Shown here piece by piece: positions 52,308-60,559 of a DNA stretch of 64,000 bases. This stretch comes from Asticcacaulis sp. AC402 (GTDB lineage Bacteria > Pseudomonadota > Alphaproteobacteria > Caulobacterales > Caulobacteraceae). Both the position numbers and the translations under genes were made by a program. The notes beneath the pieces were generated by a model, which was not told the DNA's origin, did no database searches, and worked only from the letters and a program-made list of their open reading frames with translations. Within the stretch, counting starts at the first letter, position 1. Every line of letters begins with the position of its first letter. The stretch is from assembly GCF_000495835.1 (NCBI RefSeq), contig NZ_AWGC01000027.1, forward strand, positions 1 through 64,000. Direction: 5' to 3'.

Positions 52308-52754
52308 ATGCGCAAATTGATTGCCGTCATGACTGCGGGGGCGCTGGTTTTGTCATTGGCGGCGTGCGATCGATCCAGCGACGGCGACCCGATCGACGTC
52401 AAGAGCGCGGACAAGCTTGCCGAAATTGTTCTGACTAAGGCCCTGTCCCGATATCGTCGGGGGCAACTGAATAAGCCCGTGACTGTAAATTTAATCCAGC
52501 CCGGCACATCACCAAACGCACTTTTTGAGCTGTCATGGAGCCCGGCGAGACTTTCAGCGATCGGTGGTGAGGAAGTCGACAACGACATATTGCTGGATCG
52601 GGCGGATATAAAGATCCTGAGCCGCGAAGGCCTGCCGGTGTTTTACAACTACTGTTTTGTCGATGACGGCGACCATGCCCAAGTCGCAACGACGTTTTGC
52701 ACCAAGACTTTGATCGCCGCCATGAAGAAGACCGACTTTAAGCCAACCAACTAG
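52308..52754 (+). CDS. Lipoprotein of unknown function
   Basis: 148 residues. Signal peptide and lipobox (MRKLIAVMTAGALVLSLAAC), then a small domain with three further Cys (YNYCFVDDG, TTFCTKT). Possible disulfide-stabilised fold. AGGGGGCC precedes ATG. Its stop overlaps that of the convergent lipoprotein gene. Confidence 0.75.
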   Translation: MRKLIAVMTAGALVLSLAACDRSSDGDPIDVKSADKLAEIVLTKALSRYRRGQLNKPVTVNLIQPGTSPNALFELSWSPARLSAIGGEEVDNDILLDRADIKILSREGLPVFYNYCFVDDGDHAQVATTFCTKTLIAAMKKTDFKPTN

Positions 52755-53089
52755 GCCATCGGGCAGTTTTTATCGATCTGAAGCTTGCGCAATTGCGCCT
52801 TACGCTCTGCGGCACTTTTGATCGCCGCGTTCTTTTCGAGCGTGTTGCCGATTCCATAATCGCCTAGGAAGCCGGCGACCGACTTCCAATCGATTTCGGC
52901 GCCTTGTTCCACTTGAAGTTCAAAGCCCTCAACCTTTGCAATCTCGATTCCGATTTGCTTACAATCGAGAGCAGCGGCTTCTGCCGGAACAAGCGATTGC
53001 ATCCGACCGTAACGCTTTGTCGCACAACCCGCGACACTGGTAGCCATAACTAATGCGATGACGACCGAACACACTTTAACAGTTTTCAT
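52751..53089 (-). CDS. Small lipoprotein of unknown function
   Basis: 112 residues, lipobox VAGC after MKTVKVCSVVIALVMATS. Mature part is helical and charged (LDCKQIGIEIAKVEGFELQVE, KNAAIKSAAERKAQLRKLQ). Ribosome-binding AAGGGGG is upstream. Convergent with the preceding lipoprotein gene with a 4-base overlap. Confidence 0.75.
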   Translation of the reverse strand: MKTVKVCSVVIALVMATSVAGCATKRYGRMQSLVPAEAAALDCKQIGIEIAKVEGFELQVEQGAEIDWKSVAGFLGDYGIGNTLEKNAAIKSAAERKAQLRKLQIDKNCPMA

Positions 53090-53313
53090 TTGAAAACCCC
53101 CTTTTGGTTAACGCTGTCATGTAGCGCACGAAAATTCGCGCAGAGCAAGAGCGGAGCGGCTATCCGCACCAATAGTAGACAAATAGAGACGGCTCATTGA
53201 GTCAGTCCGCGCATATGAGATATTCAGACGCGTACTTTGCCCCCGCTAGTGTCACCCTAGCGTCTCCGGGCAAATCTCAGAAAATCAGAAAGCGCCGCAA
53301 ACCCTTATAAAAT

Positions 53314-53362
53314 ATGGCGCGCCGGTGAGGATGAAACTGGGAACCGGTATGTGGTTGTTTTT
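53314..53362. repeat. Cassette-boundary repeat R1
   Basis: ATGGCGCGCCGGTGAGGATG, then AAACTGGGAACCGGTAT and GTGGTTGTT: the right half of the repeat seen again at R2 and R3. It marks the left end of the MarR-GNAT cassette. The GTGACCAATTCGT half is missing here. Confidence 0.75.
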
Positions 53363-53386
53363 GAACGATGATCCTAAGGCTGCGCG

Positions 53387-53905
53387 CTACGCGGCCGACA
53401 ACTCAAGGGCTTTCTTGTGGACCGGGCAGTCGACCTCCGGGCACGCGACGTGATCGCAAAGCCGACAGATATGCGCGGCTTCGAGCGGCGATTGCGTCAT
53501 ATGTTTCAAAAGCGTCGCGGCGATATCGTCAAGCGCTGCACGTTGCGCATCGGACAAACGCTCAACCAGGTCGGATAGAGCAGCGCAACGCGCTTTGAGC
53601 GCCGTCTCGGCCGCGCGCTTCCCCAAAGGAGTCAGGTGCAGCGCAACAGCGCGCCGGTCTTTCGCGTCGTGCCGGTTCACGAGCCCATCCACTTCCAGCT
53701 TATCGATCAGGCGCACCGTGGCGGAATGAGAAAGTTGCAACGCGCGGCTGAGATCGTTGTTCGAGCAGCCTTCAAACAAGGCGATCAAATTGAGAGCCGC
53801 AGTTCCTGTATCCGTTTGATTGGGGTGGCTTCTCGCGGCCTGCGCCAATTGCCCGGCGACTGCGGTCGCTAGCGCGCCGAAGAGATTGGCTGTTCGCAGC
53901 TTCAA
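53387..53905 (-). CDS. MarR-family regulator with C-terminal Cys cluster
   Basis: 173 residues if started at TTG 53905, which has AGGAG 8 nt upstream; the frame is open to ATG 53968 but that part is the divergent promoter. Winged helix: IALFEGCSNNDLSRALQLSHSATVRLIDKLEVDGLVNRHDAKDRRAVALHLTPLG. The end carries CRLCDHVACPEVDCPVH, a possible metal or redox site known in some MarR proteins. Divergent to the GNAT gene, which it probably controls. First gene of cassette 1. Confidence 0.82.
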   Translation of the reverse strand: MKLRTANLFGALATAVAGQLAQAARSHPNQTDTGTAALNLIALFEGCSNNDLSRALQLSHSATVRLIDKLEVDGLVNRHDAKDRRAVALHLTPLGKRAAETALKARCAALSDLVERLSDAQRAALDDIAATLLKHMTQSPLEAAHICRLCDHVACPEVDCPVHKKALELSAA

Positions 53906-53923
53906 GTGCGTTGCTCCTGCGTG

Positions 53924-53952
53924 TTGACTTCGAACGCGTACCACAGTAACTA
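53924..53952 (+). promoter_or_regulatory. Promoter of the GNAT gene
   Basis: TTGACT (53924-53929), 17-nt spacer, TAACTA (53947-53952); transcription would start near 53959, about 30 nt before ATG 53989. It lies between the divergent marR and GNAT genes, so the regulator could act here. Confidence 0.55.
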
Positions 53953-53988
53953 GGTGCGTGCAACACACACATAATAACGGAACGTCAC

Positions 53989-54444
53989 ATGATCAGACCC
54001 TCGGTCGCCGAAGACACGCCCAGCCTTTCAAACGTCATCAACGCGGTTGAGCTCTTTCCGGGGGAAATGTTGGCCGAGATGATGGAGCCGTATCTCTCGA
54101 GCGCCGAAACCGCAGAGCATTGGCTAACGTTTGAGGACGGCGCGCCACGGGGCGTCGCCTATTTCATTCCCGAGCGGCTCACCGATCGAACTTGGAATCT
54201 GCTGCTCATTGCGGTCCACCCTGACCAACAGGGTAAAGGGCACGGTGCGGCTTTACTTCGGTCAGTTGAAGCAAAACTCGCCGAACTGGGAGGCCGCATG
54301 CTGATTATCGAAACATCCGGGCTCGCAGGCTTCGAAGCGCAGCGGGGTTTTTATCGCAAATGCGGCTATGAAGAAGAGGCTCGTATTCGAGACTTCTATG
54401 AAGCCGGCAACGACAAAGTGGTGTTTCGAAAAGTGCTGGTCTGA
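53989..54444 (+). CDS. GNAT family N-acetyltransferase
   Basis: 151 residues. Acetyl-CoA-binding motif A is LLLIAVHPDQQGKGHGAALLRSVEAKL (Q-x-x-G-x-G), then MLIIETSG and GFYRKCGYEEEARIRDFYEAGNDKVVF. Substrate unknown; many small GNATs of this shape detoxify antibiotics or metabolites. Second gene of cassette 1, on the opposite strand to MarR. Confidence 0.88.
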   Translation: MIRPSVAEDTPSLSNVINAVELFPGEMLAEMMEPYLSSAETAEHWLTFEDGAPRGVAYFIPERLTDRTWNLLLIAVHPDQQGKGHGAALLRSVEAKLAELGGRMLIIETSGLAGFEAQRGFYRKCGYEEEARIRDFYEAGNDKVVFRKVLV

Positions 54445-54505
54445 ACGCGACGTGGCAATGGAATGCAGGACGCGGAAATGGGCGGGGCCGAAGTGCTTTC
54501 GCCAG

Positions 54506-54601
54506 CGTGACCAATTCGTGCCCAGGACCATCATGCGGTGGTCATGATAAACCGCAGATGGCGCACCGGTGAGGATGAATCCGGGAACCGGTATAGTGTT
54601 G
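54506..54601. repeat. Cassette-boundary repeat R2
   Basis: Left half CGTGACCAATTCGTGCCCAG, middle CATGATAAACCGCAGATGG, right half CGCACCGGTGAGGATGAAT and CCGGGAACCGGTATAGTG. The left half matches the sequence beside the tRNA-Arg 3' end; the right half matches R1 and R3. Confidence 0.8.
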
Positions 54602-54691
54602 TCCTTGAGGGCAGTCCTACACGCATGAAACAGCAAAGGCGTGGGTGCGCCTAACAGCGTTCCTGTCGGTCTCGCACGTCTCGGCGACGCA

Positions 54692-55126
54692 TCAATCCGG
54701 ATTGATCGCCGTTGCGTGGCGAACGGACAGCAGCCAGCTTTGCCCTTCTTGCCGCCAAATGTCGGTGAACCTGCGCCGCTCCTTGCCCCCGTCGAGCCGA
54801 ACATTCGAGCTCTTGGGAAATACCTCTTCCTCACCCATGATGAGATACTCGCCATTGGGTCTGCGGGACAGATGCTCCACCCGCCGCACGTAGCGCTCAT
54901 AGGTGATCATGTTGAGCGCCAAGCCTTGACGCAACATCTCGCGGTCCATGACAAAGTTGGCAGGCACGTTTGCGCGCATTTCTGGGGCTGCGGCCCGCAG
55001 GACGGCGTCGTGATCATCTATCACAAGCGCCAAATCCGAAGCTTTGACCGCTTCGAGAAGGCTGTCGATCTCCGGATCGGATTCGAAGCCTGGAGGCAGT
55101 ACAAGTTGGCATGGGTCGCTGCGCAT
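54692..55126 (-). CDS. NTF2-like (DUF4440-type) protein
   Basis: 144 residues. SnoaL/NTF2 pattern: AVKASDLALVIDDHDAVLRAAAPEMRANVPANFVMDREMLRQGL and the closing RRRFTDIWRQEGQSWLLSVRHATAI. A small binding or isomerase-type fold, cytoplasmic; ligand unknown. The only gene of cassette 2. Confidence 0.75.
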   Translation of the reverse strand: MRSDPCQLVLPPGFESDPEIDSLLEAVKASDLALVIDDHDAVLRAAAPEMRANVPANFVMDREMLRQGLALNMITYERYVRRVEHLSRRPNGEYLIMGEEEVFPKSSNVRLDGGKERRRFTDIWRQEGQSWLLSVRHATAINPD

Positions 55127-55250
55127 CGGTCACGCTCCAGTCGAAGGGGCCTGGTCGAAGATACTTCGAATGCACCGGCGATGCGACAAGGATGCTTTAG
55201 CGAGATGGTCCTTCGGCTAATCGCAGAGAAGCCTAAGACCGAGCCATCCC

Positions 55251-55370
55251 GTGACCAATTCGTAGCCAGGGCTGTCGCCGCGGACAGTGGCAATATGAGT
55301 GACCCGAGACATGGGTAACGGGAAATGGCGCACCAGTGAGGATGAACACCGGAACGCGTACACTCTTGTT
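55251..55370. repeat. Cassette-boundary repeat R3
   Basis: GTGACCAATTCGTAGCCAGG ... GGTAACGGGAAATGGCGCAC CAGTGAGGATGAACACCGGA. Longer in the centre than R2. It separates the NTF2-like and APH-like cassettes. Confidence 0.75.
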
Positions 55371-55564
55371 ATTGCCGCGTTTCTCTAACGCCGCCAGCCT
55401 CTGCGTCGAGCACGTTGGCCGCCGTCCGGGCCTGTTTGTGCCGCGGCTGGGATTGTCGCGAAGCGTTCATTCCCGGCCAGCGCGACGGAAGGCAAGTTCA
55501 TCGCCTGATGACGACATTCGCGCCAGCAGCCGCAGTGACAGCAGGGGAAGCGCTTCCGAAACAC

Positions 55565-56497
55565 TCAAGGCGAGTCGAGCAATGCTTCGAGATGACGGAC
55601 AGAAACCTCGATATTGTCGCGCGCCTCCTCTTTGTCTCCCGCAAGCCGCTCCGGAGACCAATCGCTGACGGGCCATGTGATCACTTCCAGGCTTCGCATC
55701 GCTTCGAAGACCGGCAGGGTCTTGTCGACAATGGGCTCGGCCTCTGGAGTCACCGTGCAGTACCCTGCGACAAGGTTTTGACGACAGACCTCGCCCCGCT
55801 CGGGCGCATCGACGGCGCTATCAGCGACCGCCACGCCCAAATCCCAGAATAGGGCGCCGAAGCCGCATTCGCCGAAATCGATAAGGCTACCGCGTGCGCC
55901 GTCGATCACAACATTATGGCGATGGCTGTCGGAATGAACCAAGCCCGTCCAGACACCCTCATCAATTTGCGCCTGGAACTGCGGGCCAAACCGATCGAGC
56001 GCTGCTGCAACGATAGTTCTCTCCTGATCGCTTAAGAGTTGAAGCAGAAGCGGGTTTTCATAGTGGCGAGCAACGCGATGCAGGTCCCAATTGGTCGCCC
56101 CCGAAAGGCGCTTCCCCTTTGAGATCTTATGAAAGCGCGCAAGCGTGGCGCCGAAAACTCTAAAATCTTCATCGCTTTCAAACGCCGGATGCCGGCCAGG
56201 CACATATCCAAGGACGAAGACCTCAGTTTCATCACTGAGGCTGTGGCGCGACACAGGTTGCGGGCCGGGGAAGTCTGGCTCGGCGCTCAAAAGCATCAGC
56301 GCTTCCCACTGGAAAAAGAGGTTTGCGCGCTTCTCGCTGGCTGCCCGCACGGCTTTCATCACAACCTGGCGCCGATCTGTTAGTGTGAGAAGAAGCGTTG
56401 CGACTTCACTGTCGCCAGCAAGAATCTCAGCGCTTGCATCGCCCAAAAGTGCGTGTGCCGCTTCTAGCCAATAGGCGTGGGTTTCGTCAGACACCAT
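55565..56497 (-). CDS. Aminoglycoside phosphotransferase (APH)-like kinase
   Basis: 310 residues from ATG 56497. Kinase-like motifs: catalytic loop LVHSDSHRHNVVID (Brenner H-x-D-x4-N) and metal-binding LIDFGECGFGALFWDLGVA. N-lobe QVVMKAVRAASEKRANLFFQWEALMLL. The family includes aminoglycoside, homoserine and other small-molecule kinases, so resistance is possible but not shown. Only gene of cassette 3, on the same strand as the tRNA. From 56498 to 56753 no gene is seen. Confidence 0.82.
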   Translation of the reverse strand: MVSDETHAYWLEAAHALLGDASAEILAGDSEVATLLLTLTDRRQVVMKAVRAASEKRANLFFQWEALMLLSAEPDFPGPQPVSRHSLSDETEVFVLGYVPGRHPAFESDEDFRVFGATLARFHKISKGKRLSGATNWDLHRVARHYENPLLLQLLSDQERTIVAAALDRFGPQFQAQIDEGVWTGLVHSDSHRHNVVIDGARGSLIDFGECGFGALFWDLGVAVADSAVDAPERGEVCRQNLVAGYCTVTPEAEPIVDKTLPVFEAMRSLEVITWPVSDWSPERLAGDKEEARDNIEVSVRHLEALLDSP

Positions 56498-56753
56498 GAC
56501 CGCTCCGAACGACGCGCTGTGTAAGCAAGTTGGCGGCGGCTGTCTATCTCGGCAGCGTTGCCCATCAATGGATGCGTTTCCAATCGCCATGAACAGGCGG
56601 GAAATGCACCAAAGCAGTCGTTACAGCCATGAAGCCAGACCGTCCGCTGTCCGCGAGTATCTGCGGGGCTGGAGGCTCGCTTCGGGTGCCGCGTTCGCGC
56701 GAGAGTGTCGTTCGGAGCGAGGGCCCTCGGCCGTTGCGGCTTCACTTGCCGTC

Positions 56754-56822
56754 GTGACCAATTCGTGGCCAGGACCGGCGCTGCGGGCGGTGATAAACGG
56801 GAAATGGCGCACCCGACAGGAT
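56754..56822. repeat. Cassette-boundary repeat R4 at the tRNA-Arg 3' end
   Basis: GTGACCAATTCGTGGCCAGG ... GTGATAAACGGGAAATGGCG runs straight into the encoded CCA end and T-arm of tRNA-Arg. It supplies the left half shared with R2 and R3; in place of their right half stands the intact tRNA. Confidence 0.8.
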
Positions 56823-56881
56823 TCGAACCTGTGACCTTTGCCTTCGGAGGGCAACGCTCTATCCAGCTGAGCTACGGATGC
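56805..56881 (-). tRNA. tRNA-Arg (anticodon CCG)
   Basis: 77 nt with encoded CCA. Acceptor 5' GCATCCG pairs with CGGGTGC (one G-U), discriminator G. D-arm AGCTCAGCTGGATAGAGC, anticodon stem-loop TTGCC-CTCCGAA-GGCAA with anticodon CCG, T-arm CAGG-TTCGAAT-CCTG. Its 3' end borders an array of cassette repeats, as expected of an integration site. Confidence 0.96.
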
Positions 56882-56972
56882 ATATGCAGGCGATATGCCG
56901 AACGCATAAGCTAAAGCGCAGAGGCGCTCAACCCGAAACATTCTGTCCGGATCATTTTTCAGGCTTTTCTCT

Positions 56973-57067
56973 TTACCTTCGCGCCTTCGCGTCTTCGCGT
57001 GCGATTTCTTTGATCAACCGGGTCAGGAGGTCTCACGCGAAGACGCGAAGACGCGAAGAAGAGGTAA
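56973..57067. repeat. Long hairpin with CTTCGCG tandem units
   Basis: Left arm 56973-57001 and right arm 57034-57067 pair (one mismatch plus a 5-nt insert) around about 32 nt. The arms are built of 9-bp units of the type ACGCGAAG. Such sequences are common intergenic repeats in proteobacteria. No gene between the tRNA and 57220. Confidence 0.7.
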
Positions 57068-57179
57068 GCAAGAATTGCCACAGGCCGCAAGCTTTGCATG
57101 CCAGAAAGGATAGCAGAGCGGACAAGGAAGTCGCCCCACGACCGCCGCGCTTGCCGGGGCTGTATCCCGGCTGCGCTCA

Positions 57180-57209
57180 CCCTCCCCGCGCGATAAAGCG
57201 CAGGGAGGT
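57180..57209. terminator. Hairpin after the GH3 gene
   Basis: CCCTCCCCGCGC and GCGCAGGGAGG pair around GATAAA, 11 bp beyond the GH3 stop. Probable terminator of the beta-glucan operon. Confidence 0.55.
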
Positions 57210-57219
57210 ATGAGCGCCT

Positions 57220-59502
57220 TTACTTCGCCAGGTCGAAACTGGCTGGGGTTCCCGTCGTTGCCGACGGCGAGATCCAGACCTCGAACCGGCCAGGCTCCGG
57301 CGCCGTCGTCAGGTCAAAGTGCACAAACGCCAGATCCGCCGGCATCAGGGTGAATTCGACCGTGGCACTGGCGCCCGGCTCCAGGTCCAGGTGCTTGATG
57401 CCGCGCAATTCGCGGATCGGCTGGGTTATGCTGGCGACCTTGTCGTGGATGTACAACTGGGCGACCTCGTGGGCCCGGCGGCTGCCGGTATTGGTCACCG
57501 TCGCCGTCACCTTGATCGACCCCGTCCAGCCCAGGGTCGCCGAGCTGACCGCCGTGGCGCCGTACGACACGGACGAATAGGTCAGGCCGTGACCGAACGG
57601 ATACAAAGCCTCGTTGGTGACCTCGCGATACCGCGTCTTGTAGTTCTTGTCGTCGGTCAGCTGCGGCCGGCCGGTGCGGCGGCGGTTGTAGTATAAAGGT
57701 TGCTGACCCGAGGCCTGCGGAAAGGACACCGGTAAGCGGCCTTGGGGAGCGTGATCGCCGAAGACGATATCGGCGATGGCATTGCCGGTCTCCGAGCCCA
57801 GGAACCAGGTGCACAGAATGGCCGGTGCTGCCTTGACCGCGCCTTCCAGTTCCAGCGCCCGACCGTGCTTCAGCAGAACCACCATCGGCTTGCCGACCGC
57901 CGCCACGGCCTCGGCCAGGGCAAGTTGCGGATCGGGGATGGAGATGTCGACGCGCGACTGGGCCTCGCCCGACATGTTGGTGGCTTCACCGATGTGCAGG
58001 ACGACGATGTCGGCCGCCCTGGCTGCCGCGACTGCCGCCTCAATGCCGCCGGCGATCGGGGCTTCGACGTCCGAACCCTTGACCACAGTCAGCTTGGCGT
58101 TGGGCCCCATGGCAGAGCGGAAGCCCTCTTCGACCGTGACGCAGTTGGGATAGTCCGGGAAGACCGTCCACGGCCCGGGCAGGTTGTCGCGATCGGCGCC
58201 GAACGGACCGATCAGGGCGATCGACTTGCCGGTCTTGGGCAGGGGCAGCAGGTTACCTTCGTTCTTCAGCAGCACCATCGATTTGCGGCCGGCTTCACGC
58301 GACAGGGCCACGACCTCGGGGCGGCGGATGTCGGCGTTTTCGCGCGCCACATTCAGCGAGCGGTAGGGATTGTCAAACAGGCCGATCGCCTTCTTGACGC
58401 GCAGGACACGCCGCACAGCTTCGTCGACGACGGCGAGCTTCAGCCGGCCAGACTTGACCAGGTCGGGAATATGCTTGTTGTACAGATGGCTCATCATCGA
58501 GATGTCAGTGCCGGCATTGAGCGATTTGACCACGGCGTCGGGGCCGTCGACGGCATAGCCGTGCAGGATCATCTCTTCGTCCGAGGTATAGTCGGATACG
58601 ACCAGGCCCTTGAAACCCCATTCGTCGCGCAGGATCTCGGTCAGCAGGTGGCGATTGCCGGTCGACGGCACGCCAGCAATGTCGTTGAAGCTGGACATGG
58701 TGGTGATGGCGCCAGCGTCGAAGGCGGCCTTGAACGGCGGCAGGTGGATTTCGCGCAGGGTGGTTTCGGGGATGTCGACCGTGTTGTAGTCGAGACCGCC
58801 CTCACCCGCGCCATAGGCCGCGAAGTGTTTCGGACAGGCCAGCATTGAGTCCTCGGCCGTGATGTCCGGCCCCTGGAAGCCTTTCGTCCGGGCGATGGCG
58901 ATCTGGACGCCCAGCCAGGTGTCCTCGCCCGCCCCTTCGGCGACGCGGCCCCAGCGCTGGTCGCGGGCGATGTCGACCATCGGTGCGAAGGTCCAGTGGA
59001 TGCCTTTTGCCGTGCCTTCGATGGCAGCAGCGCGCGCCGTGCGGTAGCACAGGTCGGTGTCGAAACTGGCCGCCTCACCCAGCGGGATCGGGAAGCTGGT
59101 CTTCAGGCCATGGATGATGTCGGCGGCAAAGATCATCGGAATCCGGGTGCGCGACTTTTCGACGGCGATCTTTTGCATTTCGCGGCCGACCTCGACGCCG
59201 ATGCCGTTGAAAACGCCGGTCATTTTTCCGGCGGCAATGTCGTCATAGACTTGCTGGCGCGTTGACGTCTGGGCCGGAGTCGGATTGATCGGCGCGCCGT
59301 CGAAGCGCACCGAGTCGCCGAAAATCGACAACTGGCCGGCCTTTTCCTCGATCGTCATCGACTTGATCAGGTTTTCGATGAAGGGGTCGGCCGCGGCCTT
59401 GACCTTCACCTTGGCGAAGGCCGGGGCGGCGACGCCGGTCAGGGCGGCCGAGGCGACGGCGCTCTTCAAAAAGAAACGGCGGGACGGGGTGAAGGCTGTC
59501 AT
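57220..59502 (-). CDS. GH3 beta-glucosidase, Tat-exported
   Basis: 760 residues. Tat signal (SRRFFLKSAVASAALTGVAAPAFA). N-terminal (beta/alpha)8 domain with the nucleophile Asp in GLVVSDYTSDEEM; the alpha/beta sandwich follows (KSIALIGPFGADRDN, DIVVLHIGEATNMSGEAQSR), then a fibronectin-III-like end (ATVTNTGSRRAHEVAQLYIHD). BglX-like, periplasmic. AAGGAT precedes ATG 59502; the 20-codon extension upstream is intergenic. Last gene of the glucan operon; it would release glucose from oligosaccharides made by the GH144-like enzyme. Confidence 0.92.
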   Translation of the reverse strand: MTAFTPSRRFFLKSAVASAALTGVAAPAFAKVKVKAAADPFIENLIKSMTIEEKAGQLSIFGDSVRFDGAPINPTPAQTSTRQQVYDDIAAGKMTGVFNGIGVEVGREMQKIAVEKSRTRIPMIFAADIIHGLKTSFPIPLGEAASFDTDLCYRTARAAAIEGTAKGIHWTFAPMVDIARDQRWGRVAEGAGEDTWLGVQIAIARTKGFQGPDITAEDSMLACPKHFAAYGAGEGGLDYNTVDIPETTLREIHLPPFKAAFDAGAITTMSSFNDIAGVPSTGNRHLLTEILRDEWGFKGLVVSDYTSDEEMILHGYAVDGPDAVVKSLNAGTDISMMSHLYNKHIPDLVKSGRLKLAVVDEAVRRVLRVKKAIGLFDNPYRSLNVARENADIRRPEVVALSREAGRKSMVLLKNEGNLLPLPKTGKSIALIGPFGADRDNLPGPWTVFPDYPNCVTVEEGFRSAMGPNAKLTVVKGSDVEAPIAGGIEAAVAAARAADIVVLHIGEATNMSGEAQSRVDISIPDPQLALAEAVAAVGKPMVVLLKHGRALELEGAVKAAPAILCTWFLGSETGNAIADIVFGDHAPQGRLPVSFPQASGQQPLYYNRRRTGRPQLTDDKNYKTRYREVTNEALYPFGHGLTYSSVSYGATAVSSATLGWTGSIKVTATVTNTGSRRAHEVAQLYIHDKVASITQPIRELRGIKHLDLEPGASATVEFTLMPADLAFVHFDLTTAPEPGRFEVWISPSATTGTPASFDLAK

Positions 59503-59595
59503 GGTGGGTATCCTTCTTACGGTACGCGTTGAACAAAAAAAATGGCTGCCTGGGTCGGCCAAGCCGCCCGAATGCGGCGAAAACCGTTAGCGCGC

Positions 59596-59640
59596 GAGCA
59601 CCGGAGCGGAACGTACCCAAGGTACGTGAGCACCGGAGCG
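59596..59640. repeat. Hairpin and direct repeat between permease and GH3 genes
   Basis: ACGTACC-CAA-GGTACGT (59611-59627) is a perfect 7-bp stem, flanked by direct repeats GAGCACCGGAGCG (59596-59608, 59628-59640). It sits in the 187-bp gap inside an otherwise overlapping operon. Confidence 0.6.
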
Positions 59641-59689
59641 CAGCGCGATGACAGTTTGCAGACCATTCGGGCGAGCTTGGACATGGCGA

Positions 59690-60559
59690 TTATCCCTTCA
59701 CGCTGCCTGACAGCAGTCCGCGGACGTAGTGGCGCTGCAGCAGGATGAAGAGGACAAGAACCGGGGCGATGGTGACCGTGGCGCCGGCCATCATCAGCCC
59801 CTGATCCTGGAGATGTTCCTGGGACAGGGCGGCGATGGCCAGAGGCAGGGTGTAATAGGTGTCGTCCGACAGGACGATAAGCGGCCACAGGAAGTCGTTC
59901 CAGGCGGCCAGGAAGGTAAAGACGCCAAGTGTCACCATGATGGGACGCAGATTGGGTAGAACGATGCGGCGAAAGACCTGCCATTCCGAAGCGCCGTCAA
60001 CGCGGGCGGCCTGAAGCATTTCGTCCGGCAGGCTCAGGGCATATTGCCGGACCAGGAAGATGCCGAACAGCGACGACATGAAGGGCACCACCACACCGAC
60101 ATAGGTGTTGAGGAGGTGCAGGTTCTTCAGCAGGAAGAACAGGGGCAGCATGGTGAGCTGGCCCGGAATGACCAGGGCGGCGAGCAGGGCCTGGAACAGC
60201 TTTTCGCGGCCCCTGAACTGCAGCTTGGCGAAAGCATATCCCGCCGTGATGTTGAAGGCGAGCGACAGGGCCGTCGCCAGGCAGGCAACGAACAGCGAGT
60301 TCAGGACGTAGCGGCCCATATGCTGGTAGGCGAACAGTTCGGCATAGTTGTCGAGCGTCGGATTCACTGGCCATAACCGCGCCGGGAAGGCATTGGCCTC
60401 GGCTTCCGGCATGAAGGACATGGAGGTCATCCAGAACAGCGGAAAGGCTGCCCAGGCGGTGGCGAAGACGAGAACAGAGCCGGCGATCAGGGTGGGGACG
60501 GAGGGGATCTTCATGCGCCAAATCTTCATGCGCCCAATCTTCATGAGCCAAGTCTTCAT
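59690..60559 (-). CDS. Carbohydrate ABC transporter permease, MalG type
   Basis: 289 residues from the first of several in-frame ATGs. Six membrane helices and the EAA loop ALSLPDEMLQAARVDGASEWQVFRRIVLPNLRP. Inner-membrane channel partner of the MalF-type permease. The N-terminus (MKTWLMKIGRMKIWRMKIPS) comes from a 15-bp tandem repeat, so the true start may be ATG 60544, 60529 or 60514. No ATPase gene is present in the operon; a shared MsmK-like ATPase is presumably encoded elsewhere. Confidence 0.9.
   Translation of the reverse strand: MKTWLMKIGRMKIWRMKIPSVPTLIAGSVLVFATAWAAFPLFWMTSMSFMPEAEANAFPARLWPVNPTLDNYAELFAYQHMGRYVLNSLFVACLATALSLAFNITAGYAFAKLQFRGREKLFQALLAALVIPGQLTMLPLFFLLKNLHLLNTYVGVVVPFMSSLFGIFLVRQYALSLPDEMLQAARVDGASEWQVFRRIVLPNLRPIMVTLGVFTFLAAWNDFLWPLIVLSDDTYYTLPLAIAALSQEHLQDQGLMMAGATVTIAPVLVLFILLQRHYVRGLLSGSVKG
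60509..60559 (-). repeat. 15-bp tandem repeat that multiplies the start codon
   Basis: Units ATGAAGATTTGGCGC (with small changes) are repeated three times plus a part at the 5' end of the permease gene, giving four in-frame ATG codons. Confidence 0.85.

Noticed and set aside
53314-56822. Classical integron attC sites at the cassette boundaries
   Set aside because: I could not find the paired RYYYAAC/GTTRRRY core sites in a palindromic layout, and no IntI is present; tRNA-3'-end-derived sites explain the repeats better.
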